Positions 7,053 to 7,181 of a DNA stretch of 7,181 bases are shown piece after piece (positions within the stretch are counted from its first letter, which is position 1; every line of letters starts with the position of its first letter). The translations under genes were made by a program, and so were the position numbers. Where the stretch lies: contig DTXR01000211.1 of assembly GCA_012962365.1 (NCBI GenBank), positions 1-7,181 on the forward strand, read 5' to 3'. This stretch comes from Chromatiaceae bacterium (GTDB lineage: Bacteria; Pseudomonadota; Gammaproteobacteria; Chromatiales; Chromatiaceae). Below the pieces are notes generated by a model that worked only from the letters and a program-made list of their open reading frames with translations, was not told the DNA's origin and did no database searches.

Positions 7053-7093
7053 GCGCACCCTTGATAGGATCGAATCGACGATCCGAATCGCTC

Positions 7094-7128
7094 AAAAAAC
7101 CCCGCCTGGTTAAGGGCGGGGTTTTTTT
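7094..7128 (+). terminator. Intrinsic terminator of the groESL operon
   Basis: CCCCGCC (7100-7106) pairs with GGCGGGG (7115-7121) around an 8-nt loop and is followed by seven T residues (7122-7128). The A run at 7094-7099 extends the stem with the T run, so it could also work for transcription from the other side. It starts about 40 nt after the groEL stop. Confidence 0.93.
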
Positions 7129-7139
7129 ATTGGTTTAGC

Positions 7140-7181
7140 CCGAATGTTGCACCGGAATCGGGATCCCGGTGCAACATTCGG
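7140..7181. repeat. Perfect 16-bp inverted repeat at the window end
   Basis: CCGAATGTTGCACCGG (7140-7155) and CCGGTGCAACATTCGG (7166-7181) are exact reverse complements around a 10-nt loop. The right arm ends on the last base, so the repeat may continue outside. There is no T tract in view. It could be a second bidirectional terminator stem, a REP-like or other dispersed palindrome, a protein-binding site, or an assembly fold-back at a contig edge. Confidence 0.8.

Noticed and set aside
6528..7058. Minus-strand open frame of 176 codons over groEL
   Set aside because: It is antisense to conserved groEL codons, with His-rich composition and no supporting signals.
7067..7084. Inverted repeat GGATCG/CGATCC between groEL and its terminator
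   Set aside because: Six pairs around a 6-nt loop with no T tract; the adjacent strong terminator explains the end of the operon.

Overview
The window reads as chromosomal core-genome DNA from a gammaproteobacterium. The proteins resemble Pseudomonas and E. coli homologues, and the order accC-accB-aroQ-tlpA-dsbD-cutA, facing away from fxsA-groES-groEL, combines neighbourhoods known from that class. A CIRCE operator next to a sigma32-type promoter argues against an enteric and fits lineages that keep HrcA (for example Xanthomonadales or Chromatiales-like groups). That placement is inference. I see no mobile element, tRNA, rRNA or CRISPR array.

Left part (1-4376, all minus strand, so read right to left): cutA, dsbD and tlpA are chained by overlaps (13 nt and 4 nt) and form an envelope metal/thiol-redox unit. 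After a 148-bp gap come aroQ, accB and the first ten codons of accC, spaced 4 and 10 nt apart. These give the shikimate-pathway dehydroquinase and the biotin carrier and biotin carboxylase of acetyl-CoA carboxylase. DsbD is unusually long (797 aa) because its periplasmic alpha domain is present twice.

Middle (4377-4439): a 63-bp divergent region carries a sigma70-like promoter towards cutA and, on the other strand, a sigma32-like match pointing at fxsA.

Right part (4440-7181, plus strand): fxsA, then a compact heat-shock control region (sigma70/sigma32 promoter and CIRCE), groES, a 97-bp spacer, groEL, a strong intrinsic terminator, and a perfect 16-bp inverted repeat ending at the last base. 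The groEL frame is full length and highly conserved but is interrupted by an in-frame TAA at codon 214, where E. coli GroEL has Glu. The next codon is ATG. This is either a sequencing or assembly error, a true nonsense mutation, or an unusual split gene, and it is the first thing to verify.

I do not see a wholly new multi-gene system. The points of real interest are the interrupted groEL, the double-alpha DsbD, the layered heat-shock control, and the terminal palindrome.
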